From Polynucleobacter sp. IMCC 30228 (GTDB taxonomy: Bacteria > Pseudomonadota > Gammaproteobacteria > Burkholderiales > Burkholderiaceae): 64,000 nucleotides of DNA. The notes beneath the pieces were generated by a model. That model saw only the letters and a list, made by a program, of their open reading frames with translations. It was not told the DNA's origin and made no database searches. Position 1 is the first letter of the stretch; each line of letters opens with the position of its first letter. The position numbers were made by a program, and so were the translations under genes. This document shows, in pieces, positions 25,917 to 34,908 of this stretch. The DNA lies in assembly GCF_021395205.1 (NCBI RefSeq), contig NZ_JAJVCS010000005.1, forward strand, positions 124,001 to 188,000. The letters run 5' to 3'.

Positions 25917-27866
25917 ATGGTCATGAAAAAAGAATTAGCGGCTATTTTGGGTATGCCCCGTTGGGCTAAGCAGTTTATTGCTATGTCAGTCGACATTGTG
26001 TGCGCCTTGTTAGCTACCTGGCTAGCCTTTTCATTGCGTCTGGATGAGTGGCATCGCCTCATTCCTGAGCAGAAATACGCATACTTCCTTGCTGTAGCTT
26101 TAGCGATACCGGTATTTATCCAATTTGGAGTATATAAAACCGTATTGCGTTTTACCGGGGTGCATTCAATGGCGCTCATGGGTAAAGCAGTAGCGATCTA
26201 TGGGGTATTGTATTTCACGGCGATTTTCATGTTTGCGTCGCCTTATATCTATCGCAGTATTGGGTTAGTGCAGCCCATCATTTTATTTTTATTAATGGCT
26301 TTAGCGCGCATTACTGCAAGCCTCTCGTTTGGCTTTAATGCCCGTGGGAAAAATGGTCGACCTGTATTAGGCACCTTGCTCATTTATGGCGCAGGACACT
26401 CGGGCATGCAAATTGCTTCAGCCCTTCGCCAATCGGGCCAATATTTTTTGGCTGGATATTTAGATGACGGTTCAGAGTATCAAGGTAGTACGATTAATGG
26501 CTTGATGGTCTACGCTCCCAATGAGATTGGTCGCTTGATTGACACCCATGGAGTGACCGACATTTTGTTGGCGATGCCATCGATAGGGCGTGCCAAGCGT
26601 AATGAAATTTTGGCAGACCTGCGCCAACATCAAGTGCATGTGCGCTCGCTTCCCGACTTAGTCGATTTAGCCCAGGGACGCATAACGGTTCTTGATATTA
26701 AAGAACTAGATCCTGATGATTTATTAGGGCGTGAGCCGGTGACCCCAGATCAAGTATTAATTGAAAAAAATAGTCGCAATAAAATAGTTTTGGTGAGTGG
26801 AGCTGGCGGCAGTATTGGTGCAGAACTATGCCGACAAATATTACAGACTGGTCCTAAAAAAATCCTGCTACTCGATCACAGTGAATATAACTTGTATGCC
26901 ATTGAATCCGAATTGCGCGAGTCAATGCAAGCCCAGCAAAAAGAGGGGGTTGAAATCATTCCGCTGCTTGGCAATGTGCGCGATGTAGCCCGCTTAGACA
27001 GTATTTTCAAGCAGTGGCCGATCGATACGGTCTATCACGCAGCAGCTTATAAGCACGTGCCTTTAGTTGAGCATAACCCTGCTGAAGGACTGCAGAATAA
27101 TGTGCTTGGCACCTTCAATTTAGCCATGGCTGCACAAACCTATGGCACTGCTAATTTTGTTTTAATTAGTACCGATAAAGCTGTGAGGCCGACCAATGTG
27201 ATGGGCGCTACCAAGCGGTTTGCAGAAATGGTATTGCAGGCTTTAGCCACTAATAGTAAAACGTGTTTTTGTATGGTGCGTTTTGGTAATGTACTGGGGT
27301 CGAGCGGATCAGTTGTGCCTTTGTTCAGAGAGCAAATTCGCTCTGGTGGGCCAGTGACCCTAACCCATGCAGATGTGACGCGGTATTTCATGACGATACC
27401 CGAGGCGGCGCAATTAGTAATTCAAGCTGGTGCAATGGCTAAGGGTGGGGAAGTCTTTGTACTTGATATGGGGCAGCCCGTAAAGATTTATGACTTAGCT
27501 AAGCGCATGATTGAGCTCTCAGGCTTAACTGTACGTGAACCCTTAGTCGACCAGCTTAGCGAAACTAATCGGCAGAATGGAAATGCGGGCGAAATCGGCG
27601 ACCTCTTGGGCGATATCGAAATTGTGATTACGGGCTTACGACCCGGTGAAAAACTTTATGAAGAGCTTTTGATTGGCGAAAACCCTGTAATCACTTCGCA
27701 TCCCCGCATCATGATGGCTAAAGAAGATTTCCTACCCTGGAGTGAATTGACTACAGAGTTAAGTCTGCTACAAGAAAATCTCGGACGTGATGATTTTGCA
27801 GCCCTGATTGCTCAGTTAAAACGCTTAGTACAGGGCTATCAGCCCTTTTACTTAAAGACTTTATAA
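25917..27866 (+). CDS. UDP-GlcNAc 4,6-dehydratase, WbpM/PglF/CapD family
   Basis: 649 residues: four N-terminal membrane helices (about 20–125), a first Rossmann-like region with YGAGHSG near 165, and the SDR domain with GAGGSIG (295–301). The active site reads S418-T-D-K then N-V-M429-x3-K433: Met in place of the Tyr of ordinary SDR enzymes, as in WbpM and PglF. It makes UDP-2-acetamido-2,6-dideoxy-hexos-4-ulose, the precursor of QuiNAc, FucNAc or bacillosamine. It lies 42 bases after the PglC-like gene; ATG 25917 or 25923 both fit. Length agrees with the large-type dehydratases. Confidence 0.92.
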   Translation: MVMKKELAAILGMPRWAKQFIAMSVDIVCALLATWLAFSLRLDEWHRLIPEQKYAYFLAVALAIPVFIQFGVYKTVLRFTGVHSMALMGKAVAIYGVLYFTAIFMFASPYIYRSIGLVQPIILFLLMALARITASLSFGFNARGKNGRPVLGTLLIYGAGHSGMQIASALRQSGQYFLAGYLDDGSEYQGSTINGLMVYAPNEIGRLIDTHGVTDILLAMPSIGRAKRNEILADLRQHQVHVRSLPDLVDLAQGRITVLDIKELDPDDLLGREPVTPDQVLIEKNSRNKIVLVSGAGGSIGAELCRQILQTGPKKILLLDHSEYNLYAIESELRESMQAQQKEGVEIIPLLGNVRDVARLDSIFKQWPIDTVYHAAAYKHVPLVEHNPAEGLQNNVLGTFNLAMAAQTYGTANFVLISTDKAVRPTNVMGATKRFAEMVLQALATNSKTCFCMVRFGNVLGSSGSVVPLFREQIRSGGPVTLTHADVTRYFMTIPEAAQLVIQAGAMAKGGEVFVLDMGQPVKIYDLAKRMIELSGLTVREPLVDQLSETNRQNGNAGEIGDLLGDIEIVITGLRPGEKLYEELLIGENPVITSHPRIMMAKEDFLPWSELTTELSLLQENLGRDDFAALIAQLKRLVQGYQPFYLKTL

Positions 27867-27889
27867 TTGGGAATAATCTTAAAGTGACT

Positions 27890-28309
27890 ATGAGTAAAAA
27901 TCCCAATTCTTTGCACGGCTCTGTTTTACCGCAAAACCGAACTTTTGGCCTAGTCTTTACTGGCATCTTTTTTCTTATCGCCGCATACAACTGGTTAACG
28001 GATTCTGCGCCGATTTATGTTCAAACCTTTGGCGGTTTATCGATTGCATTTTTGTTGGCTACGGTAATTGCTCCAACTTTATTAGCACCGCTCAATAAAG
28101 CTTGGTATCAACTGGGCTTATTAATGGGGCGCGTGGTAAGCCCACTGGTTTTGGGTATTCTTTTCTTTATTGTGATTACGCCAGTCGCACTTTTTATGCG
28201 TTTAATTGGTCGTGACGCCCTAAGAATTAAAAAACAACACGTTAATTCCTATTGGATTGAGCGCAATCCCCCGGGCCCCAATCCCGAATCATTTAAAGAT
28301 CAATTTTAA
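27890..28309 (+). CDS. SxtJ-family membrane protein
   Basis: 139 residues from ATG 27890 (a GTG six bases earlier is also possible). Two or three helices (about 22–45, 50–70, 88–115) and a hydrophilic tail. It matches the SxtJ family, small membrane proteins almost always found next to NodU/SxtI-type carbamoyltransferases; their role is unknown. Here it is followed by a DUF5989 protein and the carbamoyltransferase, the usual order. Probably part of a membrane carbamoylation complex for a surface sugar; this is inferred from conserved gene order. Confidence 0.8.
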   Translation: MSKNPNSLHGSVLPQNRTFGLVFTGIFFLIAAYNWLTDSAPIYVQTFGGLSIAFLLATVIAPTLLAPLNKAWYQLGLLMGRVVSPLVLGILFFIVITPVALFMRLIGRDALRIKKQHVNSYWIERNPPGPNPESFKDQF

Positions 28310-28374
28310 AAAAATTTATCGAAATCATCACTTTATATTGTTAATTACTAAATAAAATTAAAGGACTTAAATCC

Positions 28375-28527
28375 ATGTCATTTTTACAAGAGTTATGGAA
28401 ATTTTTAAAAGTACGCAAAAAGCTCTGGCTTTTACCCATCATCATCGTGATGGTTGTATTGGGCGGCTTGTTAATTTTGGCAGCTAAGAGTGCAGTCGTT
28501 GCACCCTTTATCTATACCTTGTTTTAA
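28375..28527 (+). CDS. DUF5989-like small membrane protein
   Basis: 50 residues, ATG 28375 to TAA 28525. It starts MSFLQELWKFLKVRKKLW, then has one membrane helix (about 19–45) and ends FIYTLF. The short basic amphipathic start with one helix matches DUF5989, a companion of SxtJ and carbamoyltransferases. AAAGGA lies about 10 bases before the start. It sits 65 bases after the SxtJ gene and 15 before the carbamoyltransferase start. Small enough to be missed by automatic length cut-offs. Function unknown. Confidence 0.82.
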   Translation: MSFLQELWKFLKVRKKLWLLPIIIVMVVLGGLLILAAKSAVVAPFIYTLF

Positions 28528-28542
28528 GCAAATCGGTTGAGC

Positions 28543-30384
28543 ATGAAGATTCTCGGAATTTCTGCTTACTATCATGACTCTGCCGCTTGCTTAGTCGTTG
28601 ATGGCGAGGTTGTGGCTGCTGCGCAGGAGGAGCGCTTTACGCGTAAAAAGCACGACCAAGATTTTCCGAATCAGGCAATTAATTATTGCTTAAGCGAAGT
28701 GGGTTGCAAACCCGAAGAGATTGACTACATTGTTTTTTACGACAAGCCATTTCTTAAATTTGAACGCTTACTAGAAACTTATTTAGCCTATGCGCCAAGT
28801 GGTTTTCAGTCATTCGCAACTGCTTTACCCGTATGGTTAAAAGATAAGCTATTTCAGAAGTCGGTTATTTCAGATGCCCTTAAAAGTTTGTGGGGCAAAA
28901 ATACCAATTGGACTGAGCGCCTTTTATTTTCTGAGCACCATTTAAGCCATGCTGCCAGCGCCTTCTTTCCATCGCCTTTTGAAGCAGCAGCGATTTTGAC
29001 GATGGATGGTGTGGGTGAGTGGACTACAACGTCGCTAGCGATTGGTAAGGGTAATTCATTGGAAGTGCAAAAGGAAATTCATTTTCCTCATTCCTTAGGG
29101 TTGCTGTATTCAGCAATTACGTATTACACCGGCTTTAAAGTGAACTCGGGTGAATATAAGGTGATGGGCTTAGCTCCCTATGGTGAGCCAAAGTTTGCGC
29201 AGCTGATGAAAGATCACCTGATTGATATTAAAGAAGATGGCTCGTTTGCTTTAGATATGAGCTACTTTAATTATTGCACGGGTCTAACCATGACCAACCA
29301 AAAGTTTGATGATCTATTTGGTGGCCCACGACGCAAAGAAGAAGCTCTGTTAACGCAGCGCGAAATGGATTTGGCCGCGTCGATTCAAGCGGTTACCGAA
29401 GAAGTGGTCATTAAGTTAGCCAAGGGTATTCAGCAGGCTACAGGTCTAAAAAACTTGTGTTTAGCTGGCGGTGTGGCGCTTAACTGTGTCGCTAATGGCA
29501 AGTTGCTACGTGAAAATATCTTTGAGAATATTTGGATCCAGCCGGCTGCAGGAGACGCCGGCGGTGCAGTGGGAGCTGCGTTGGGTGCTTACTACATTAT
29601 GTTGCAACAGCCCCGCAAACTGAATCCTGCCCTGCAGGATGGTATGAAGGGATCTTTTCTGGGGCCCCAATTTGAGCAAGCTGATATTGAAAAACGCTTA
29701 GCAGCTGCAGGTGCTATTTTTACCAATCACTCGGACGCCGAAGTTACTGAATTAACTGCCCAGGCTTTAGCCGAGGGTAAGGCCATCGGCTGGCATCAGG
29801 GGCGAATGGAGTTTGGCCCACGCTCCTTGGGCGGTAGATCTATCTTGGCTGATGCACGTTCACCATCAGCACAAAAATTATTGAATCTTAAAGTCAAATA
29901 CCGTGAATCATTTCGTCCTTTTGCACCTAGCGTATTACGGGAAGATGTAAACGAATGGTTTGATATTAATGTCGACAGCCCTTATATGCTTTTAGTGGCT
30001 GATGTGCAAAAGTCAAAACGGTTATCGATGAGCACTGAAGAGCAAAAACTCTTTGGTATCGAAAAATTAAATGTTCCGCGTTCGGAAATTCCCGCAGTAA
30101 CCCACGTCGACTACTCAGCGCGAGTACAAACGATTCATCAAGAGACAAATCCTAAATATCACGCTTTAGTGAGTCGCTTTAAAGCCCTCACTGGTTGCCC
30201 AGTAGTAGTAAATACTTCATTTAATGTGCGGGGTGAGCCGATTGTTTGCACTCCTGAAGATGCCTTCCGTTGCCTGATGGGCACTGAAATTGAATTTCTT
30301 GTCGTGGGTAATTCAATTATGCGTAAAGAAGATCAAGACCCCGCATTAAAGCTGGATTATAAAAACGCCTACGAACTTGATTAG
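28543..30384 (+). CDS. Carbamoyltransferase, NodU/SxtI/CmcH family
   Basis: 613 residues from ATG 28543; a TTG two codons earlier is unlikely. The N-terminal ASKHA-like domain starts ILGISAYYHDSAACLV and has the metal-binding HHLSHAASAFFPSPF near 130–145; CLAGGVALNCVANGK near 310 and the YrdC-like C-terminal part with ARSPSAQ, VKYRESFRPFAPSV and VVNTSFNVRGEPIV complete the fold. The family uses carbamoyl phosphate and ATP to put a carbamoyl group on a hydroxyl of a sugar or natural product. Neighbours SxtJ and DUF5989 and the island context point to carbamoylation of the surface glycan. Confidence 0.92.
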   Translation: MKILGISAYYHDSAACLVVDGEVVAAAQEERFTRKKHDQDFPNQAINYCLSEVGCKPEEIDYIVFYDKPFLKFERLLETYLAYAPSGFQSFATALPVWLKDKLFQKSVISDALKSLWGKNTNWTERLLFSEHHLSHAASAFFPSPFEAAAILTMDGVGEWTTTSLAIGKGNSLEVQKEIHFPHSLGLLYSAITYYTGFKVNSGEYKVMGLAPYGEPKFAQLMKDHLIDIKEDGSFALDMSYFNYCTGLTMTNQKFDDLFGGPRRKEEALLTQREMDLAASIQAVTEEVVIKLAKGIQQATGLKNLCLAGGVALNCVANGKLLRENIFENIWIQPAAGDAGGAVGAALGAYYIMLQQPRKLNPALQDGMKGSFLGPQFEQADIEKRLAAAGAIFTNHSDAEVTELTAQALAEGKAIGWHQGRMEFGPRSLGGRSILADARSPSAQKLLNLKVKYRESFRPFAPSVLREDVNEWFDINVDSPYMLLVADVQKSKRLSMSTEEQKLFGIEKLNVPRSEIPAVTHVDYSARVQTIHQETNPKYHALVSRFKALTGCPVVVNTSFNVRGEPIVCTPEDAFRCLMGTEIEFLVVGNSIMRKEDQDPALKLDYKNAYELD

Positions 30385-30406
30385 TCATTAAGGCTCACCA
30401 CATCGT

Positions 30407-31663
30407 ATGCTGAAGAAACTGATCCTACCCATCATTTTTGCAGCTGTTGCAGCGTATTTATTTTATAGTGCTTATCAGCAGCGCAGCGTTGCTACCTTTC
30501 TATGGGCAATCAGTTTTAGCTTAGCTTGTCTTGCTAGCACTACCAGCCTTTTGCGCGACGCGGTGATTGTGATTATTTCTCTAACAGTGACTATGGCTCT
30601 AGTTGAAACTGGGCTTGCTTATGCGCCTGATTTAATGGGTAAAAAGCCTGACACTGGCATTAATACCGGCAAAGATAAATCGGTATTTGCCTATTTTGAT
30701 TCAGCCCAAACTTATAACACCCCAGCCTATTGGCATTTAGGCGAATTTGGCAGTCAGCCTCAGCCCGGAGCATTTACGGCGAAGAAGGTAGCATCCAATG
30801 GTGATGTGCTTTACGACACGATCTTTACGATTGGCAAGGATGGTTTTCGGGTAACACCGCAATACGATGCAAATCTTGCGCCAAAAACTACATCTGATCA
30901 GTCAGGCCACCGAATTAATTTCTTAGGAGACTCATTTACCTTTGGTGAGGGCGTGGCAGATAACGAAACCATGAGTTTTTACACAGGTGATTTACTTAAT
31001 GGCGATAAAGTACCCAGCAATTTAAAGGCATATACTCCATTAGTCGTTAAGAATTACGGTATTCATGGCTGGGGAATTCATCAATCATTGGCGGTCTTAC
31101 AAAGTCAATTAGATACCAAAGCCGATGTGCAAGTGGTGTTAACTGCCCCATGGCATGCGAGTCGGGTTGCTTGCGCGGATTTCTTTTCTTTGGGCTCGCC
31201 TAAATATCAATTAGAGCCTTCTGGAGAAGTTAAGCGGGATGGCTATTGCCGCTCCTTTGTGTGGGTAGAGCATTCTCCCAAAGCCTTGCGCGCCTTAATT
31301 ACTTCATCAAAGATTTTTAATTTAATTCAAGATAGTCTCTTGGTTACCACTGATCAAGATAAGCAAATTGAGTTGTATCTTGGTGTTTTGAAGACGATGG
31401 CACTAGAAAGTAAAAAACGCGGGGAGCGACTCGTTGTCGGCTTTATTAAAGCTGATGAAGCTTGGTTTATCGGCACTTATAATAATGACAAGGTTTTAGC
31501 CAAGATAAAAGGTATGGGCATCGATGCTGTCGACCTCACATTAGCTGCAAAAAATGAAGACCTTTCTCGCCAATATTATATTCATGAGCTAGATAAGCAT
31601 CCTACTGCGGCCGCTAATCTTGAGCGCGTACATATTCTTCTGCGACATCTCGAAAAGCCTTAA
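30407..31663 (+). CDS. Membrane-anchored SGNH/GDSL-like hydrolase
   Basis: 418 residues. Two or three N-terminal helices (about 4–75), then a periplasmic-side domain with G174-D-S-F (block I nucleophile), later VKNYGIHGWG, and a C-terminal ELDKHPTAAAN that supplies the Asp/His pair. This is the SGNH layout; members of the family commonly follow SxtJ–DUF5989–carbamoyltransferase genes. It starts 22 bases after the carbamoyltransferase. It may add or remove an ester group on the exported sugar. Substrate unknown. Confidence 0.82.
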   Translation: MLKKLILPIIFAAVAAYLFYSAYQQRSVATFLWAISFSLACLASTTSLLRDAVIVIISLTVTMALVETGLAYAPDLMGKKPDTGINTGKDKSVFAYFDSAQTYNTPAYWHLGEFGSQPQPGAFTAKKVASNGDVLYDTIFTIGKDGFRVTPQYDANLAPKTTSDQSGHRINFLGDSFTFGEGVADNETMSFYTGDLLNGDKVPSNLKAYTPLVVKNYGIHGWGIHQSLAVLQSQLDTKADVQVVLTAPWHASRVACADFFSLGSPKYQLEPSGEVKRDGYCRSFVWVEHSPKALRALITSSKIFNLIQDSLLVTTDQDKQIELYLGVLKTMALESKKRGERLVVGFIKADEAWFIGTYNNDKVLAKIKGMGIDAVDLTLAAKNEDLSRQYYIHELDKHPTAAANLERVHILLRHLEKP

Positions 31664-31673
31664 GTTAGCGGTA

Positions 31674-32858
31674 ATGAAAAACTCTCTTCTCTTTGAGTTC
31701 CGTCGATTCTCATTGCTGCAGATTTTATCCTTAGTGGTTTTAGCGGTATTTTTATTAGCCTATTTTCTTAAAGTTAATGAAATACAAAATACCTATTCTT
31801 TTCATGGCTATATTGCGACTGATTGGCTAATCAATTATTCGAGTGGCTTTATCCGTCGCGGCTTATTTGGGGAATTTGCTTTAGGGCTAAATCAATATTT
31901 AGATATTAATCCTGTTAAGGCCGTACTTGCCACCAAGTATTTACTCTACGCAACCTTATGCGGATCATTTTTTCTGATCTGCGCCCTTAAAAAAATTGGG
32001 CCAATCGAGTTAGTACTTATTTTAGCCCCTTGGGGCTTTATGTTTGATCTAAATGACCCAATGGGTTCAGGTAGAAAAGAATTACTCCTCTTTGCTACTT
32101 TCTCCATCTTTGCTTTGTTACAGTTGATTGCCAAACCAACTACAAATATTTTCTATAAAAGATGGGATTTTTGGTTTTTGTGCCTAAGCTTTCCCGTTTT
32201 AACGCTGATGCACGAAGGATTATTTTTCTTCTTACAATTTTTTATTTTACTGATTTACTTATTAAATAAGGACAGTAAAGTCTTTGTATTTATTATCCCT
32301 TACGGCATTGCATTTGGTATTTTGCTGAGCCTTTATTTCTTTTTCAAGGGTAGTTTGAGCGATACCGTTATTATTTGTGCCAGCCTTAATCCATGGAGCA
32401 CAAATGGCTCTTTAGGGTGCGACGCGATTGAAATACTCAGTAAGCCACCACTGAAAATTCATTCGGGTTTTTATAAAAGCTTCATTCCTCTATTATTATT
32501 GACTTTAGTGCCACTAGCGCTTTATGGAATAGCTGCTTTAGGTAAGCCCAAATATCAGCAGTTTTTAGTCTATTCGGGGCTAGCTTTAATACCAACACTC
32601 CCTTTATTTATGCTTGGCATCGATTGGGGTAGGTGGATTCATATCTTAGGATTTTTATTTTTAATCATCTTAATTGCTATTAAAAATAACCATGAACTGA
32701 CTTATAAAGGCTCACGCTTTCTACTCCCACTAGTTATTTTGTTGGCATTTCTCTATTTATTTTATTGGCGAATTGCTCACACTATTGGCGAAAATAAAAT
32801 TTTTTGGTGGTGGTCGCAAGACTTTTTAGGTTATCTCAATGCATTTAGGCTTCAGTAA
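31674..32858 (+). CDS. Polytopic membrane protein of unknown function, glycan locus
   Basis: 394 residues from ATG 31674; a longer reading from 31620 would overlap the SGNH gene and lacks support. About ten helices. The first external loop has TDWLINYSSGFIRRGLFGE, a block seen in membrane proteins of polysaccharide clusters, and HEGLFFF further on. No family name is certain. It may be a GT-C-like transferase or polymerase-like protein. Its end overlaps the start of the acyltransferase by 20 bases, so the two are translated together. Confidence 0.72.
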   Translation: MKNSLLFEFRRFSLLQILSLVVLAVFLLAYFLKVNEIQNTYSFHGYIATDWLINYSSGFIRRGLFGEFALGLNQYLDINPVKAVLATKYLLYATLCGSFFLICALKKIGPIELVLILAPWGFMFDLNDPMGSGRKELLLFATFSIFALLQLIAKPTTNIFYKRWDFWFLCLSFPVLTLMHEGLFFFLQFFILLIYLLNKDSKVFVFIIPYGIAFGILLSLYFFFKGSLSDTVIICASLNPWSTNGSLGCDAIEILSKPPLKIHSGFYKSFIPLLLLTLVPLALYGIAALGKPKYQQFLVYSGLALIPTLPLFMLGIDWGRWIHILGFLFLIILIAIKNNHELTYKGSRFLLPLVILLAFLYLFYWRIAHTIGENKIFWWWSQDFLGYLNAFRLQ

Positions 32859-34881
32859 ATTGTCGACCATAAATGATTCCATAAAATATCGCCCTGATAT
32901 CGATGGGCTAAGGGCGGTAGCAGTTTTGGCCGTAGTGCTCTTTCATGCTTTTCCAGAGTGGGTGCCGGGTGGTTTTATTGGAGTTGATATATTTTTTGTA
33001 ATCTCTGGGTTTTTAATTTCGACAATTTTATTTGAGAGCTTATCTGCTGGCTCGTTTAGCTTTATTAATTTCTATTCTCGTCGTATACGCCGTATTTTTC
33101 CTGCATTAATCACCGTTTTGCTCGTTAGCCTAGCCTTGGGTTGGTGTATTTTAGTGGCGCGCGAATACCAGCAATTAGGTAAACATGTTTTTGGTGGCGC
33201 TAGTTTTTTATCAAATTTTGTTTTATGGAAAGAGAGTGGCTATTTTGATAACACTTCTGACACTAAGCCGCTATTGCATTTGTGGAGCCTTGGCATTGAA
33301 GAACAGTTTTACATCTTTTGGCCATTGATTTTATGGGCAGCATGGTGGGTTAAATCACGCCTTGCCCAACCGTATCTTTGGCTATGGGTTGTCGGTGTGA
33401 TCGCAATTGGCTCTTTTTGGCTTAATGTCGATGAAATAAAACTAGATCGGGTCGCAGCGTTCTACTCTCCTCTAACTCGCTTTTGGGAGCTCTTGATTGG
33501 CGCTTTATTGGCTTATTTTGTTTTATATACTCCTAAGTTCTTTAAATTAATACCCTCAAATTGGCTTTCTTGGGCAGGCGTTGTATTGATTTTATTGGGT
33601 ATTAGCTTGATTAATAAGGACAGCTTTTTCCCAGGCTATTGGGCTTTATTACCGACCCTTGGGGCTGCTTGTTTAATTGGCTCAGGAAGCCATGGCGGGA
33701 GGCCTTGGTTTAATCAACAAGTTTTATCTAATCGCATTTTGGTTTGGTTTGGCTTAATTAGCTTTCCTTTGTATTTATGGCATTGGCCCTTATTGTCATT
33801 GGCCCGCATTCTCAATAGCGAAGTAGCACCATTTCTAGCGCGCGGCATTATCGTCGCGCTGGCGATCTTACTATCCTGGCTAACTTATCAATATATTGAG
33901 AAACCCTTTCGTTATGGCAGCAATGGGAAAATGAAAACGATCATCTTATTAGTGTTGATGATAGCGATTGCTGGCGCAGGAATTAATATTAAATTGCGTG
34001 AAGGCTTACCATTTAGAGTCGCCAATAAAATTAATATTGATCCTTTATCTGGTAATGATGGGGTTGCCGGCGTTGATTTAAATGAAGAATGTGGCTTAGG
34101 TTCAGTTGATAAGTCTTGGTTTAAGACCTGTTTGCAAGATAGTCGCCAACCGCTTAAGTATGCATTGATTGGCGATAGCCATGCTGAAGCTATCTTTCGT
34201 GGGCTAGTGCGCACATCTACTACAAATGGTCGCTGGCTCTTTATTGGCGGGCCTGGAGGCAAGTTTCCAGTAACAACACTGATTTCAAGTGATCCCATTT
34301 ATGCTAGATTTTTACCAGCATCGCCTTTAGCCATTAATGCTATTGCACAAAATTCTAAAATTGAAGCAGTTTTATTTGTGGCTGCTACACGCAATCTCTT
34401 TAATTTAAAAGAAACTGAATTTCTGGAGGATCTTGAGGCATCCCCTTATTTTGAGGTAGCTCTTGAAGCGGTACAAAATGCGATTAACCCCCTAAAGGCC
34501 GCTGGTAAAAAAGTTGTTTTATTGGTGGACAACCCCACGCTCGCATTTCCAGAGGACTGCGTGCAAAGGCAAAGCTCACTAGCTGCATTAAATTGGATTT
34601 TCCCCAAGAAATTAAATGCGCGGTGTTCCTTAACGTACGAGCGCCATCTAAAAATGACGCAAAAATATAGCGAGTTATTACGCGTATTAGCTAAGCGTAA
34701 CCCAGGTGTAGTAACGGTATTTGATACCACTGATATCCTGTGTGATGTCACGAAAGGGGTCTGTGGGATGTCTAAAAATGATCGCCTACTTTATAGCTAT
34801 TCTGACCATATCTCGGACTATGCTGCAGGTCTTATCGGTAAAGAGCTTAATGGCTATTTAGCGCAACTACTTAAAAAATAG
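32839..34881 (+). CDS. OafA-like O-acyltransferase with C-terminal SGNH domain
   Basis: 680 residues. The acyltransferase-3 part (about 1–380) opens YRPDIDGLRAVAVLAVV with the active His in LFHAFP and GGFIGVDIFFVISGFLI, followed by RRIRRIFPAL. The SGNH part (about 440–680) has G445-D-S-H in block I and YSDHIS near the end for Asp/His. This two-domain form is that of OafA and O-antigen or peptidoglycan acetyltransferases: the membrane part moves the acyl group, the SGNH part attaches it in the periplasm. Last gene of the rightward modification block. Confidence 0.92.
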   Translation: MHLGFSKLSTINDSIKYRPDIDGLRAVAVLAVVLFHAFPEWVPGGFIGVDIFFVISGFLISTILFESLSAGSFSFINFYSRRIRRIFPALITVLLVSLALGWCILVAREYQQLGKHVFGGASFLSNFVLWKESGYFDNTSDTKPLLHLWSLGIEEQFYIFWPLILWAAWWVKSRLAQPYLWLWVVGVIAIGSFWLNVDEIKLDRVAAFYSPLTRFWELLIGALLAYFVLYTPKFFKLIPSNWLSWAGVVLILLGISLINKDSFFPGYWALLPTLGAACLIGSGSHGGRPWFNQQVLSNRILVWFGLISFPLYLWHWPLLSLARILNSEVAPFLARGIIVALAILLSWLTYQYIEKPFRYGSNGKMKTIILLVLMIAIAGAGINIKLREGLPFRVANKINIDPLSGNDGVAGVDLNEECGLGSVDKSWFKTCLQDSRQPLKYALIGDSHAEAIFRGLVRTSTTNGRWLFIGGPGGKFPVTTLISSDPIYARFLPASPLAINAIAQNSKIEAVLFVAATRNLFNLKETEFLEDLEASPYFEVALEAVQNAINPLKAAGKKVVLLVDNPTLAFPEDCVQRQSSLAALNWIFPKKLNARCSLTYERHLKMTQKYSELLRVLAKRNPGVVTVFDTTDILCDVTKGVCGMSKNDRLLYSYSDHISDYAAGLIGKELNGYLAQLLKK

Positions 34882-34908
34882 TACTGAAGTAAAGTATTAA
34901 GCGCGGCA

